Positions 35,849 to 43,623 of a stretch of DNA of 43,623 nt are shown in pieces. Position numbers and translations under genes: made by a program. Below the pieces are notes generated by a model. The model was not told the origin of the DNA. It saw only the letters and a program-made list of their open reading frames with translations, and did no database searches. Origin of the DNA: an uncultured Flavobacteriaceae bacterium (GTDB lineage: Bacteria > Bacteroidota > Bacteroidia > Flavobacteriales > Flavobacteriaceae); assembly GCA_913020075.1 (NCBI GenBank), contig CAJWAE010000008.1:1-43623 (forward strand), given 5' to 3'. The stretch's first letter is position 1, and each line of letters begins with the position of its first letter.

Positions 35849-37186
35849 TCAGCTTTTATTTTTTATAACATTTCCCTTTTTTATAACTAAATCAACATCT
35901 TGTAACAAAGAAATGTATCTAATAACGTCGCCTTTAACAGCAATTATATCTGCCTGTTTCCCTGGAGTAATAGTACCTACTTTATCAGACACTCCCATAA
36001 AAACAGATGGCCAGTAAGTTGCAGACTTGATTGCCTGCAAAGGAGAAATCCCCAATTCATTCACCCAAATATCAAGTTCATTCCATGTACTTTGAGAATG
36101 GAATTTCATGGGTACTCCACTATCAGTTCCAATTAAAAGGACAACACCGGTATTTTTTAATTGATTAAACTTTGTTTTTAATGTTGGCTTTCTAATAGGG
36201 GTTAACTGAAAATATGGAAGTTTTCCAGGATGTTTAATGGAGTTTTGAATATCTTTTATAATGTGATTTGGTAATCCCAGATGCCAACTAGTATTGTCTA
36301 AAATTTCAGAATTTTTAATGGTATAGTCATAGTTATATAATACTTCTATTGTAGGTGTCCAAAAAAGAGGTCCTTTATTCATTTGAGCAGTTCTTTCTTG
36401 AATTAATTGGATTATATCAGCAGGATATTCAGGAGCAGATGATAAGCCAGTGTGTTCAAAGTTGTCTACCCCAGCCTTTAAACCCAATCTTATCTCATCA
36501 GGTCGATGGGAATGAGCAACAACTTTTAAATTGTTTTTATGGGCTTCGTTAACAATTGCTTGAATTTCCTCAAAACTCATCTGATCTTGATCAATTAATT
36601 TTATACAATCAACTCCTGCTTTTGCTAATAACCTTATCTTTTTCTTTGCATCTTCTGGATTTTTAATTCCCCATCTAAATGCTTCTGTACCTGGATAAGG
36701 ATTTTTTTGGATAAATGGACCGCTAACATACATTGTAGGACCTAGAATTTCTCCTTTATTTATTTTATTTCTAACTGAAATACTTGCTTTCAACGGAGCA
36801 CCGAGATCTCTTGCACTTGTAACTCCTGCCATAAGCAACTGATTTGCGGAAGAAGGCATTATTACTTCTTCAAATTGATCTATATAGGTTTTATCCCAAT
36901 GCGTATAGTCAGAATGTCCGTTAAGCATTAAATGGACATGCATATCCCATAAACCTGGCATAACTGTCATTCCTTCTGTGCTTATAATCTTAATTCCTAG
37001 TGGAACTTCCAGAGTGGCAATAGTTCCAACGCTAATAATTTTCTCACCATCCAAGAGAATAACACTATTTTTTATTGGATCATTTCCAAAACCATCAATG
37101 AGGGTGCCGCCAACAAGCGCAACTGACTGAGAGTTAGCAATTAAAAAGCTAAATAGTATACCAATATATAATGTTTTTCTAATCAT
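35849..37186 (-). CDS. Exported amidohydrolase (imidazolonepropionase/prolidase-like)
   Basis: Metal-dependent hydrolase of 445 residues from the Met at 37186; the ORF track extends it 70 codons across the opposite-strand neighbour, which is not credible. The signal peptide is MIRKTLYIGILFSFLIANSQS. All five binuclear ligands are in order: His83 and His85 (MHVHL), Lys195 as the carboxylated lysine (CIKLID), His224 or His226 (VAHSH), His244 (FEHTG) and Asp354 (GTDSG). The composite C-terminal strands follow (ITPGKQADIIAV). Relatives in COG1228 include prolidases and arginine/lysine carboxypeptidases acting on dipeptides, so amide or dipeptide cleavage is a plausible inference. Only 46 bp separate it from the divergent esterase gene. 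Confidence 0.88.
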   Translation of the reverse strand: MIRKTLYIGILFSFLIANSQSVALVGGTLIDGFGNDPIKNSVILLDGEKIISVGTIATLEVPLGIKIISTEGMTVMPGLWDMHVHLMLNGHSDYTHWDKTYIDQFEEVIMPSSANQLLMAGVTSARDLGAPLKASISVRNKINKGEILGPTMYVSGPFIQKNPYPGTEAFRWGIKNPEDAKKKIRLLAKAGVDCIKLIDQDQMSFEEIQAIVNEAHKNNLKVVAHSHRPDEIRLGLKAGVDNFEHTGLSSAPEYPADIIQLIQERTAQMNKGPLFWTPTIEVLYNYDYTIKNSEILDNTSWHLGLPNHIIKDIQNSIKHPGKLPYFQLTPIRKPTLKTKFNQLKNTGVVLLIGTDSGVPMKFHSQSTWNELDIWVNELGISPLQAIKSATYWPSVFMGVSDKVGTITPGKQADIIAVKGDVIRYISLLQDVDLVIKKGNVIKNKS

Positions 37187-37232
37187 TTTCTTTATATTTA
37201 AGTATTTTAATAAATTCATTATGACCTCTTTT

Positions 37233-38966
37233 ATGAAACGTAAAGGCTTTTTTGTTTTAATATTAAATTTAATCTTTTTCACCTTATTTTCTTGTAATCC
37301 TAAAAGGAATTCAATTATAAAAGTAAAATATTCAAGTGCTTTAGGTAATGAGGGTTTTGACGGAAGACTTTTAGTTATTATTAGTAAAGATGTCAAAACA
37401 GAGCCCAGGTTTCAAATCAATGATTCAGATAAAACAGCTGTAATTATTGGTAAAAATATTCAAAACTGGATGCCTAACTCCACTGAAAGTTTTAATTCTG
37501 AAACTCTAGCATATCCAATTGATGAATTGGGAGACCTTCCAGATGGAAACTATTATATCCAGGCAATATTAAATAAATATGACACATTCAATTTATCTAG
37601 TGGTTTTGAGGTTCAGCTTCCAATGGATCAGGGCGAAGGGCAAAAATGGAATATTAGCCCAAAAAATATTTACAGTAAACCTATGAGGGTGAATTTATCT
37701 AATAGTGCTAAATCCATTGAAATAGAAATAACCGAGGAAATTCCATCAATAGAACCTGAAAAGGACACAAAACATATAAAACACATTAAAATCCAAAGCA
37801 AAATTCTGACCGAGTTTTGGGGTAGACCTATGTATCTTCAAGCAAACGTTCTTATTCCAGAAGGTTTTTCTAAAGAAAGTGAAATTGAATATCCATTGAT
37901 GGTTTTTCATGGTCATTTTCCTAAAACAGTAGGAGGGTTTAGAACAACTCCTCCAAGTGCCATAAAAAATGACAGTATATATAGTAGTCGATTTAACATA
38001 ACAGGATATAAATATATTCAGGAAAAAGAGGCCTTTGACTTTTATCAAAAATGGATATCAAATGATTTTCCTCGTTTTTTAGTGCTTGAAATTCAACATC
38101 AAAACCCCTATTATGATGACTCGTATGCAGTGAATTCAGCCAATATTGGTCCTTATGGGGATGCTATAACCTACGAGTTGATTCCTCATATTGAAAAAAT
38201 ATTTAATGGTGTTGGTAAGGGCTGGGGTCGTTTTCTTTATGGAGGCTCAACTGGTGGATGGGAAGCCTTAGCTGCTCAGGTGTTTTACCCTAAAGAATAT
38301 AATGGTTGCTTTGCTGCTTGCCCAGACCCCATTGATTTTAGAGCATATACGGTAATAGATTTATATAAAGATAAAAACGCATATTACAGTGAGGGGGACT
38401 TTAAAAAAACTCTTAGACCAGGAATGAGAGACGGAAAAGGACGTATCAAAACTTCTTTAAAAGATATTAATAGAAAAGAACATATCCTTGGAAATAAAAG
38501 TAGATCAGGCGATCAGTGGGATATCTGGCAGGCGGTCTATTCTCCTGTTGGAGATGACGGATATCCAAAACCTATCTGGGATAAACTTTCAGGCGAAATT
38601 GATATAGAAGTAGCTAATTATTGGAAAGAAAATTATGATTTAAGATTTATTATGGAGCGTGATTGGGATAAAATAGGTTTTGATTTAGTAGGTAAAATCA
38701 ATCTTTATTGCGGTGATATGGATAATTATTATCTCAATAATGCGGTTGTTTTAACTGAACAATTCCTTGAAAACAGATCTAATCCATATTATGATGGGGA
38801 AGTCGATTATGGAAATAATGCAGAGCATTGTTGGAATGGAGACCAAGAAAATCCAAATTATATATCAAGACTTCGATACAACACCTTGTATTTGGATAAA
38901 ATTCAAGAACGGTTAAAAAAAACAGCTCCTAAAAATAATAGATTACAAAATTGGAATATTAAATAA
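37233..38966 (+). CDS. Lipoprotein esterase-like alpha/beta hydrolase
   Basis: Envelope-anchored hydrolase of 577 residues from the Met at 37233 (the Met at 37221 is the alternative). The lipoprotein signal is MKRKGFFVLILNLIFFTLFSC with Cys21. An N-terminal beta-rich section (to about residue 185) precedes an alpha/beta-hydrolase domain with a VFHGH oxyanion-type turn, LYGGSTGGWEA holding the nucleophile (Ser343 in ORF-track numbering), Asp499 or Asp501 in CGDMDN, and His536 in AEHCWNGD. This is the putative-esterase layout (esterase D-like). It is cotranscribed with the amidohydrolase 29 bp downstream. The substrate could be an ester or amide of the imported compound. No family name beyond this is certain. 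Confidence 0.8.
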   Translation: MKRKGFFVLILNLIFFTLFSCNPKRNSIIKVKYSSALGNEGFDGRLLVIISKDVKTEPRFQINDSDKTAVIIGKNIQNWMPNSTESFNSETLAYPIDELGDLPDGNYYIQAILNKYDTFNLSSGFEVQLPMDQGEGQKWNISPKNIYSKPMRVNLSNSAKSIEIEITEEIPSIEPEKDTKHIKHIKIQSKILTEFWGRPMYLQANVLIPEGFSKESEIEYPLMVFHGHFPKTVGGFRTTPPSAIKNDSIYSSRFNITGYKYIQEKEAFDFYQKWISNDFPRFLVLEIQHQNPYYDDSYAVNSANIGPYGDAITYELIPHIEKIFNGVGKGWGRFLYGGSTGGWEALAAQVFYPKEYNGCFAACPDPIDFRAYTVIDLYKDKNAYYSEGDFKKTLRPGMRDGKGRIKTSLKDINRKEHILGNKSRSGDQWDIWQAVYSPVGDDGYPKPIWDKLSGEIDIEVANYWKENYDLRFIMERDWDKIGFDLVGKINLYCGDMDNYYLNNAVVLTEQFLENRSNPYYDGEVDYGNNAEHCWNGDQENPNYISRLRYNTLYLDKIQERLKKTAPKNNRLQNWNIK

Positions 38967-38995
38967 AAAGATATCATTTTATAAAACTCACAGTC

Positions 38996-40564
38996 ATGAA
39001 AAAAAGTATACTAATATTAATTATTCACATACTAATTATTTCTCCACTATACTCTCAGGAATTGTTTGGTGGACTTGCAGCAGGCCCATATAATAAATTA
39101 GTTATTAGAGGAGCTATGGTCATTCCAGGTCATGGTGGACCTCCGGTTGGACCTTATGATATTGTTGTTAAAGGAAATAAAATTACTGATATGATTCCCT
39201 TTGATCCCGTCACAGCTAAAAGAAGAGGAATCGTAAATAGAGAAGAAGGAGATAGAGTTATAGACGCGACAGGTAAATACGTAATGCCCGGCATGATTGA
39301 CCTTCACACTCATTTAAGAACAGAGCCAATGCCTCTGGAGTATATTTATTATTTAAAATTAGCTCATGGAGTAACAACTATGGTTCCAGGTTCGGACAGA
39401 GGACTAATTCCCGGAATGAATCAGGCTAAATTGAGTAAAGAAAATAAAATTCTTGCACCAAAACTTTTTCCTATTTGGTCTTATGGTGCAACTACAAAAT
39501 ATGATAAAATAGCTCTTGATGATCCGAAAAATACTCCTGATGTAGTAAAAAAAATGTTTGAAAATGGTGCTCACGTTGTAAATGCAGGAAATTTAGGATG
39601 GAGTCAAGAACTGCTAAAAGCAGTTTGTAAAGCGGTTAAAGAAAATGGTGGAATCACAACTTATCATATACCTCCCAGTACAACTGCAGTGACTAAAGCT
39701 ATAGATGCTGCAAGATTAGGGGTTACAATGATTGAACACCATTATGCCTATGCTGAATCTGCATTAGATAGACAGGTTCAAGATTTTATTCCGACTTATA
39801 ATTACAATGATGAAAACGAAAGATTTAGACAAGCAGGTAAGGTATGGTCTCAAACAAATGAAAAAGTTTTACTTAATGAAATTGCAGATTCATTAGTATA
39901 TTATGGTGTAACAATGCTTCCAACTCGAGTTGTTTATGAGGCTAATCGAGATATTCTCAGAGCACAAAGCTTGCCTTGGCATAAAAAATATACTCATCAA
40001 TTATTAATAGAAAGAAATGGTCCAGACCCAAATTATCACGGAGCTTATCATTATGATTGGACAAGTGATGATGAATATTATTGGTCTAATGCTTTTAATC
40101 TTTGGGGAGATCTTATTTTTGAGTTTAATAAAAAAGGAGGTAGAGTGGCTTATGGTACAGACGATAGTTATATTTTTGCAACTCCTGGTTTTTCTAATAT
40201 AAGGGAATTACAGCTTTTAAGGGAAACAGGAATGCATACACTTGAAGTGTTAAAATCGGCAACTTTAAATAGTGCTTTAACCCTTCGGCAAGAGAAATTA
40301 GGCTTAGTTCGACCAGGATATATAGCAGATTTAATTATTGTAGAAGCCAGCCCTTTATATAATCTAAGAAACATGTATCAGTTTGGAGCTTTAACTGAGG
40401 ATGTTAATGGCAATATGATAAGAAAGGGAGGGATTTTACACACCATTAAAGATGGAATTGTAATTGAAAATCAGAAGCTAATGATCGAAGTTGAAAAAAT
40501 GGTTAAAGAGTCTAAGAAAAACGCATTACCCTCTGCAATGGAGGTCCCTTTTATTATTAACTAA
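38996..40564 (+). CDS. Exported amidohydrolase, second copy, lacking the carboxylated lysine
   Basis: Exported amidohydrolase of 522 residues; signal peptide to about LYSQ (21). The HxH pair is His104/His106 (IDLHTHL), with His224 (TTYHIP), a His248/His249 pair (IEHHYAY) and Asp389 (YGTDDSY). Where relatives have the carboxylated Lys (IKLI), this protein has Asn (VVNAGNL). It may be mononuclear or use another bridging ligand. The C-terminal composite domain contains LGLVRPGYIADLIIV. It is about 75 residues longer than the divergent amidohydrolase, with an extra segment at 300-370 rich in Tyr and Trp. It is cotranscribed with the lipoprotein esterase 29 bp upstream, suggesting successive steps on one substrate. 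Confidence 0.87.
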   Translation: MKKSILILIIHILIISPLYSQELFGGLAAGPYNKLVIRGAMVIPGHGGPPVGPYDIVVKGNKITDMIPFDPVTAKRRGIVNREEGDRVIDATGKYVMPGMIDLHTHLRTEPMPLEYIYYLKLAHGVTTMVPGSDRGLIPGMNQAKLSKENKILAPKLFPIWSYGATTKYDKIALDDPKNTPDVVKKMFENGAHVVNAGNLGWSQELLKAVCKAVKENGGITTYHIPPSTTAVTKAIDAARLGVTMIEHHYAYAESALDRQVQDFIPTYNYNDENERFRQAGKVWSQTNEKVLLNEIADSLVYYGVTMLPTRVVYEANRDILRAQSLPWHKKYTHQLLIERNGPDPNYHGAYHYDWTSDDEYYWSNAFNLWGDLIFEFNKKGGRVAYGTDDSYIFATPGFSNIRELQLLRETGMHTLEVLKSATLNSALTLRQEKLGLVRPGYIADLIIVEASPLYNLRNMYQFGALTEDVNGNMIRKGGILHTIKDGIVIENQKLMIEVEKMVKESKKNALPSAMEVPFIIN

Positions 40565-40957
40565 TTTAAGACTGAAAAGCACCTATTTATTTTAGTAAGC
40601 CCAGCGTATAAAAGTTTTATTTTCTGATATTTTTAGACAACATAATTTAAAGTGTTAGAGTCTATAGTAAAGAAAAAAAAAGATTGTAACTCCATAAACT
40701 AAACAAGAATTTAGAAATATTTCTTTAGAGCCAATATAACAAAGGAATTATTGATTACTGAGATAAAAACAGTTTTACTTTCCAACAAAAAAAACTAATT
40801 AAATGACATAATAAAACTCAAACATATCAAAAAATAAATCAGATGTGAGTTTAGTCTAATAATGTTGAAAGTCATTTTGATATAAAATTTGTAAATCATT
40901 TTATAGAATTGTAAGTTTACTAGAGTATATTTCCATTAATTTTTAAATTAATATCAC
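40565..40957. other. Intergenic region without a recognisable gene
   Basis: Some 390 bp of AT-rich, poly-A-bearing sequence. I see no ORF, RNA gene or clear terminator. A near-consensus TATATTTC box lies about 35 bp before the next ATG, with a TTG upstream of it at shorter than normal spacing. Confidence 0.5.
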
Positions 40958-41488
40958 ATGAAAAATTTAATAACGTTGTCATTTATAATATTTACATACT
41001 TTATTCATGCTCAAGATTTTAAAGGATTGGACAAGAGTCCAATGGACATGATTGAATTTCCTTCATCTAATAAAATAATAAATAAATTAGCTCGAGTAAT
41101 ATATAGCCGTCCACAATTAAAAGGAAGAGCGATTTCATCTCTTGTATCTGATGGGAAAGTATGGCGTTTGGGGGCTAATGAGTCTACAGAGCTTACTTTG
41201 TATTCTAACATGAAGCTTGCCGAAACAGAAATTACTGCAGGATCTTATACTCTTTATGCTATTACATCTGGAAATGATATTACCATCATAATAAACAAAG
41301 CAACCCATGTTTGGGGAGCTTATTCTTACGATCAAAATAATGATATTGCAAGGCTTACTGTTCCTTGGGAGGAAGATAGCAGCAAAACTCTTGAAGCTTT
41401 CTCAATGATATTTAATGAAACAAAAAGTGGTTTCAATATCCACTTAGGCTGGGGAAAACGGAGAGCAGTTATTCCTTTTGCTAAATAA
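40958..41488 (+). CDS. DUF2911 family exported protein
   Basis: Exported protein of 176 residues with a signal peptide (MKNLITLSFIIFTYFIHAQ). The DUF2911 pattern is clear: YSRPQLKGR, VWRLGANESTELTLYSNMKL, ITAGSYTLYAI, INKATHVWGAYSYDQNNDIARLTV and HLGWGKRRAVIPF. Family function is unknown; its fold is a compact beta-sandwich. The family is frequent in marine Bacteroidota and normally stands alone. A 16-bp inverted repeat lies downstream (41551-41585). Separate promoters are likely for it and its neighbours, since the gap before it is 393 bp. Confidence 0.9.
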   Translation: MKNLITLSFIIFTYFIHAQDFKGLDKSPMDMIEFPSSNKIINKLARVIYSRPQLKGRAISSLVSDGKVWRLGANESTELTLYSNMKLAETEITAGSYTLYAITSGNDITIIINKATHVWGAYSYDQNNDIARLTVPWEEDSSKTLEAFSMIFNETKSGFNIHLGWGKRRAVIPFAK

Positions 41489-41550
41489 TAATTATCACTA
41501 TTTAAAATTTTAGTTTTCCCATGTCTCATTTTTTCATAAACTCTTTCATA

Positions 41551-41585
41551 ATTTTCTATGTTAAAGTAACTTTAACATAGAAAAT
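41551..41585. repeat. Perfect 16-bp inverted repeat between DUF2911 and SGNH genes
   Basis: The arms 41551-41566 and 41570-41585 are exact reverse complements with a 3-nt loop. The only G:C pairs are CTATG...AAAG/CTTT...CATAG, and no T-tract follows. It fits either a weak terminator for the DUF2911 gene or a dimeric-regulator operator 45 bp upstream of the SGNH gene start. Confidence 0.85.
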
Positions 41586-41629
41586 ATAATGTTTTGGGAC
41601 GATGGTTTTCCCAATCAAAAATTAATATA

Positions 41630-42397
41630 ATGAAAAAGCTACTTATTATTTTATTACTTATTCCACTTGTTTCTTTTGGGCAAAATAAAAAAAAAGATAC
41701 TCTAAGTATTCTTTTTGTAGGAAATAGCTTTACCTATTATTATAATCTACCACAAGTTGTAAATGCTATGTCGATATATAGTGACAATTATCACTTAAAA
41801 ACTAGACATTCGATAGTGCCAGGATCAACATTACAAGAACATTTAAATCAAGAGCAAGGAACTCAAACGATTGATATTCTTAATTCAGAATCGTTTGATT
41901 ATGTAGTACTACAACATCATAGTTCGGCAACACAAAAAAATCTGGAGAATCTTGTAAACCCCAAGAATAAGGACTCTTTATTTCCATTTCTAAAGACAAG
42001 CAGAAAGATGGTTGAGCTAGTCAAAAGTAAAAATGCTATTCCTGTATTTATGATGACTTGGGCTTATCGTGCAAATCCACTAATGATTGAAACCATATCC
42101 TCTGCATACAATAATATGAGTGAAAAACTTGAAGTTGATGTAGTTCCTTGTGGAATATTATTTGATAAAGCCAGAAAATTCCGACCTGATTTAAATCTTT
42201 TTCATGATAATTCACATCCATCTAAAAATGGAACTTATCTCAACGGACTAGCTTTTTACAAATATTTTACGAATGAAAAAACATCTAACATTCCAAAACA
42301 AATAACTACTATTGACCGAAATGGAGAAAAACTATATTTACTCTTATTAAGTAAAGAAAACTCTGACTTTTTACAAAATTTAGTAGATGAGTTTTAG
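41630..42397 (+). CDS. Exported SGNH-fold hydrolase (DUF4886-like)
   Basis: Exported hydrolase of 255 residues from the ATG at 41630; the ORF-track TTG is 12 codons earlier and lies upstream of the evident signal peptide (MKKLLIILLLIPLVSFGQ). Block I is ILFVGNSFTYY with nucleophile Ser33. Block II Gly is at VPGSTL (65). The block III position has VLQHHS rather than GxND, as in DUF4886-type proteins. Block V is HDNSHPS with Asp193 and His196. The family includes acyl- and carbohydrate-esterases. It might deacylate glycans for the sulfatase that converges on it, but this is only neighbourhood. The 16-bp inverted repeat upstream may control it. Confidence 0.87.
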   Translation: MKKLLIILLLIPLVSFGQNKKKDTLSILFVGNSFTYYYNLPQVVNAMSIYSDNYHLKTRHSIVPGSTLQEHLNQEQGTQTIDILNSESFDYVVLQHHSSATQKNLENLVNPKNKDSLFPFLKTSRKMVELVKSKNAIPVFMMTWAYRANPLMIETISSAYNNMSEKLEVDVVPCGILFDKARKFRPDLNLFHDNSHPSKNGTYLNGLAFYKYFTNEKTSNIPKQITTIDRNGEKLYLLLLSKENSDFLQNLVDEF

Positions 42398-42467
42398 GCA
42401 TTACTATAACTGGATTTGATCTACAAGTATATGGAGTAATTTTTTAAAATCCCTTTGTTACAATACA

Positions 42468-42491
42468 TTTGAAAATTCAACTATTTTCAAA
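42468..42491. repeat. Inverted repeat between convergent SGNH and sulfatase genes
   Basis: A 9-bp inverted repeat (42468-42476 with 42483-42491, 6-nt loop), mostly A and T. It could form a weak terminator for either gene. No T-tract is present. Confidence 0.35.
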
Positions 42492-42592
42492 GTGACACTA
42501 ATTTGACACAATAGATAAAACTTAATAGTAAATGTAGCTTAAATATCTCAACACTGTTTTTCTTCGTTAATTTAATGAAGAGGATATGCCTT

Positions 42593-43623
42593 TTACTTCG
42601 CTACCCTTTTTAGCATCAACAAACGAAAGTCCATCACCTGTGTCCCAGGAATTTCGAGTGCTTTTAATATTAAAAATCCTTTCCCCTTTTTAAGCTCAAT
42701 GGTTCCTACAGAGATTTTCATAAAGTCTTTTGCATAGGATTCTGTTCTTGGGCTTCTATCGTATTCCACGTTTTGGAACAAAGGGTCATATGCCTCTTTT
42801 ATTTCACCTATAAGTTTATTATTTCGAAAACTTAGCTCGAAAATAGAACCAATATCTTTAGGTGGGCAGGTGTAATAAAGCTCTACCTCAAACCTACCAC
42901 TTTCCAATACTTCTGCTTCCCAACTTATACTGTCTGAAACGCTTGTCCAATTAGTAAAGAATGAGCTATTGGGGAATTTATTGGAACGTTTGATGTTGCC
43001 ATAAGGGATTCCATCACGTGCAGGAATCTGAGTAAAAGTATAATCAGGATGTCCTATGAGAAAAGTTCGGATATCTATTTCTGGAAGTTCTGAAAACACT
43101 TCTGCCTTCCATCTCTTTTTTTCTTGGATAAATTGTTGCAGTAATTCTGGTTGTTGGGATGAAACATCCACCCTCTGTCCTGGATCTTTTTCCATATCAA
43201 AGAATTTCCCTTCAGGACCTAATCGATATTGCTGATTTCTAATACTAATTTTTTTCGCCCAATAATTAACGATAAATCGATCTTTCCACTTCGGATTAGC
43301 CTCTAATAATAAAGGCTTAAGACTTTTTCCGTCCAACGTTTTTTGTGGTACATAATCAATTCCAAATAAATCAGTTAACGTTGGTAAAAGATCTAGTACA
43401 CTAGCAATTTGTGTTATCGTCTTTCCGGCTTTTAATGTACCACTCCATTTCATAAATAGGGGAGATCGGACGCCTCCTTCATTTGTTGAACCCTTTGCCC
43501 CTTTCATGTCACCGTTCCAGCGAACCCCGTTCGGACCATTATCCGACAAATAAATGATGATGGTATTGTCCGATAATCCGAGTTCTTCAACTTTGGCAAC
43601 AACCCGGCCTACATTCCAGTCGA
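42593..43623 (-). CDS. Sulfatase (S1 family), C-terminal part with appended beta-domain; 5' end outside window
   Basis: C-terminal 342 residues of a formylglycine-dependent sulfatase. The frame stays open to the window edge: before the ORF-track Met (a TTG inside the gene) it reads DWNVGRVVAKVEELGLSDNT, a classic sulfatase helix. Then come YLSDNGPNG, a metal-binding motif; GAKGSTNEGGVRSPLFMKW; and the C-terminal subdomain with LGPEGKFFDMEKDPGQ. After about residue 225 there is an extra beta-sandwich (VELYYTCPPKDIGSIFELSF), often found in marine sulfatases and thought to bind carbohydrate. The catalytic Cys/Ser of the N-terminal half is not in the window, so the S1 subfamily and substrate cannot be set. 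Confidence 0.9.
   Translation of the reverse strand, partial: DWNVGRVVAKVEELGLSDNTIIIYLSDNGPNGVRWNGDMKGAKGSTNEGGVRSPLFMKWSGTLKAGKTITQIASVLDLLPTLTDLFGIDYVPQKTLDGKSLKPLLLEANPKWKDRFIVNYWAKKISIRNQQYRLGPEGKFFDMEKDPGQRVDVSSQQPELLQQFIQEKKRWKAEVFSELPEIDIRTFLIGHPDYTFTQIPARDGIPYGNIKRSNKFPNSSFFTNWTSVSDSISWEAEVLESGRFEVELYYTCPPKDIGSIFELSFRNNKLIGEIKEAYDPLFQNVEYDRSPRTESYAKDFMKISVGTIELKKGKGFLILKALEIPGTQVMDFRLLMLKRVAK

Noticed and set aside
37187-37396. ORF-track 5' extension of the amidohydrolase (70 codons)
   Set aside because: It covers the opposite-strand esterase start and signal peptide. The Met at 37186 begins a proper signal peptide.
42550-42585. Partial hairpin CTTCGTTAATTTAATGAAG as a sulfatase terminator
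   Set aside because: The stem is interrupted and no T-tract follows in the minus direction.
1-43623. tRNA, rRNA, CRISPR array, insertion sequence, integrase or phage genes
   Set aside because: Looked for by eye on both strands; no cloverleaf ends, spaced repeats, transposase or integrase motifs were seen.

Overview
The window is AT-rich, gene-dense bacterial DNA that reads as a member of the Bacteroidota, most likely a marine Flavobacteriaceae. The evidence is two SusC/SusD outer-membrane uptake pairs, a GLPGLI-family protein beside a TonB-type barrel receptor, a type IX secretion (T9SS) C-terminal sorting domain, many secreted proteins with short Lys-rich leaders ending near AQ or SQ, and several exact TAnnTTTG -7 promoter elements. 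Species cannot be fixed from the sequence. No rRNA, tRNA, CRISPR array, insertion sequence or phage gene was recognised.

Layout. 0-6.2 kb: a DMP19-like protein, a T9SS-exported alpha/beta hydrolase, a GT90-like glycosyltransferase, a Tag-type 3-methyladenine glycosylase, a secreted protein with an internal duplication beside an NTF2-like lipoprotein, and a serine racemase/threonine dehydratase-like PLP enzyme. 6.3-12.9 kb: a small unknown protein, an exported M20 metallopeptidase, a VF530 (DUF2132) protein, a tandem NTF2-like secreted protein, an exported CocE/NonD hydrolase and a Stealth-type sugar-phosphate transferase. 13-16.2 kb: a minus-strand block of a DbpA-like helicase, a second DEAD-box helicase and a J-domain/KTSC protein. 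16.4-24.8 kb: a minus-strand SusCD pair closed by a strong terminator, divergent from a GLPGLI protein and its outer-membrane barrel partner. 24.9-27.7 kb: a threonine-to-glycine cassette, with an Lrp/AsnC regulator divergent from SDR-type threonine dehydrogenase and 2-amino-3-ketobutyrate CoA ligase. 27.7-42.4 kb: a second uptake and hydrolysis neighbourhood with a VPS10/sortilin-like Asp-box protein, SusCD pair 2, two imidazolonepropionase-like amidohydrolases, a lipoprotein esterase, a DUF2911 protein and an SGNH hydrolase. The right edge cuts a minus-strand sulfatase.

How the genes may work together (inference). The 27.7-40.6 kb neighbourhood has an envelope receptor pair and hydrolases but no glycoside hydrolase or polysaccharide lyase. 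It therefore looks aimed at peptides, amides or esters rather than a polysaccharide. Exported peptidase-like enzymes elsewhere (M20, CocE/NonD) and the threonine/serine catabolic enzymes fit an amino-acid and peptide scavenging lifestyle. The sulfatase at the right end may open a separate sulfated-glycan locus outside the window.

Many ORF-track starts were moved inward to the Met that begins a credible signal peptide or family domain, in four cases supported by a promoter element lying upstream of the new start. Four genes have no usable ATG and appear to start at GTG or TTG.
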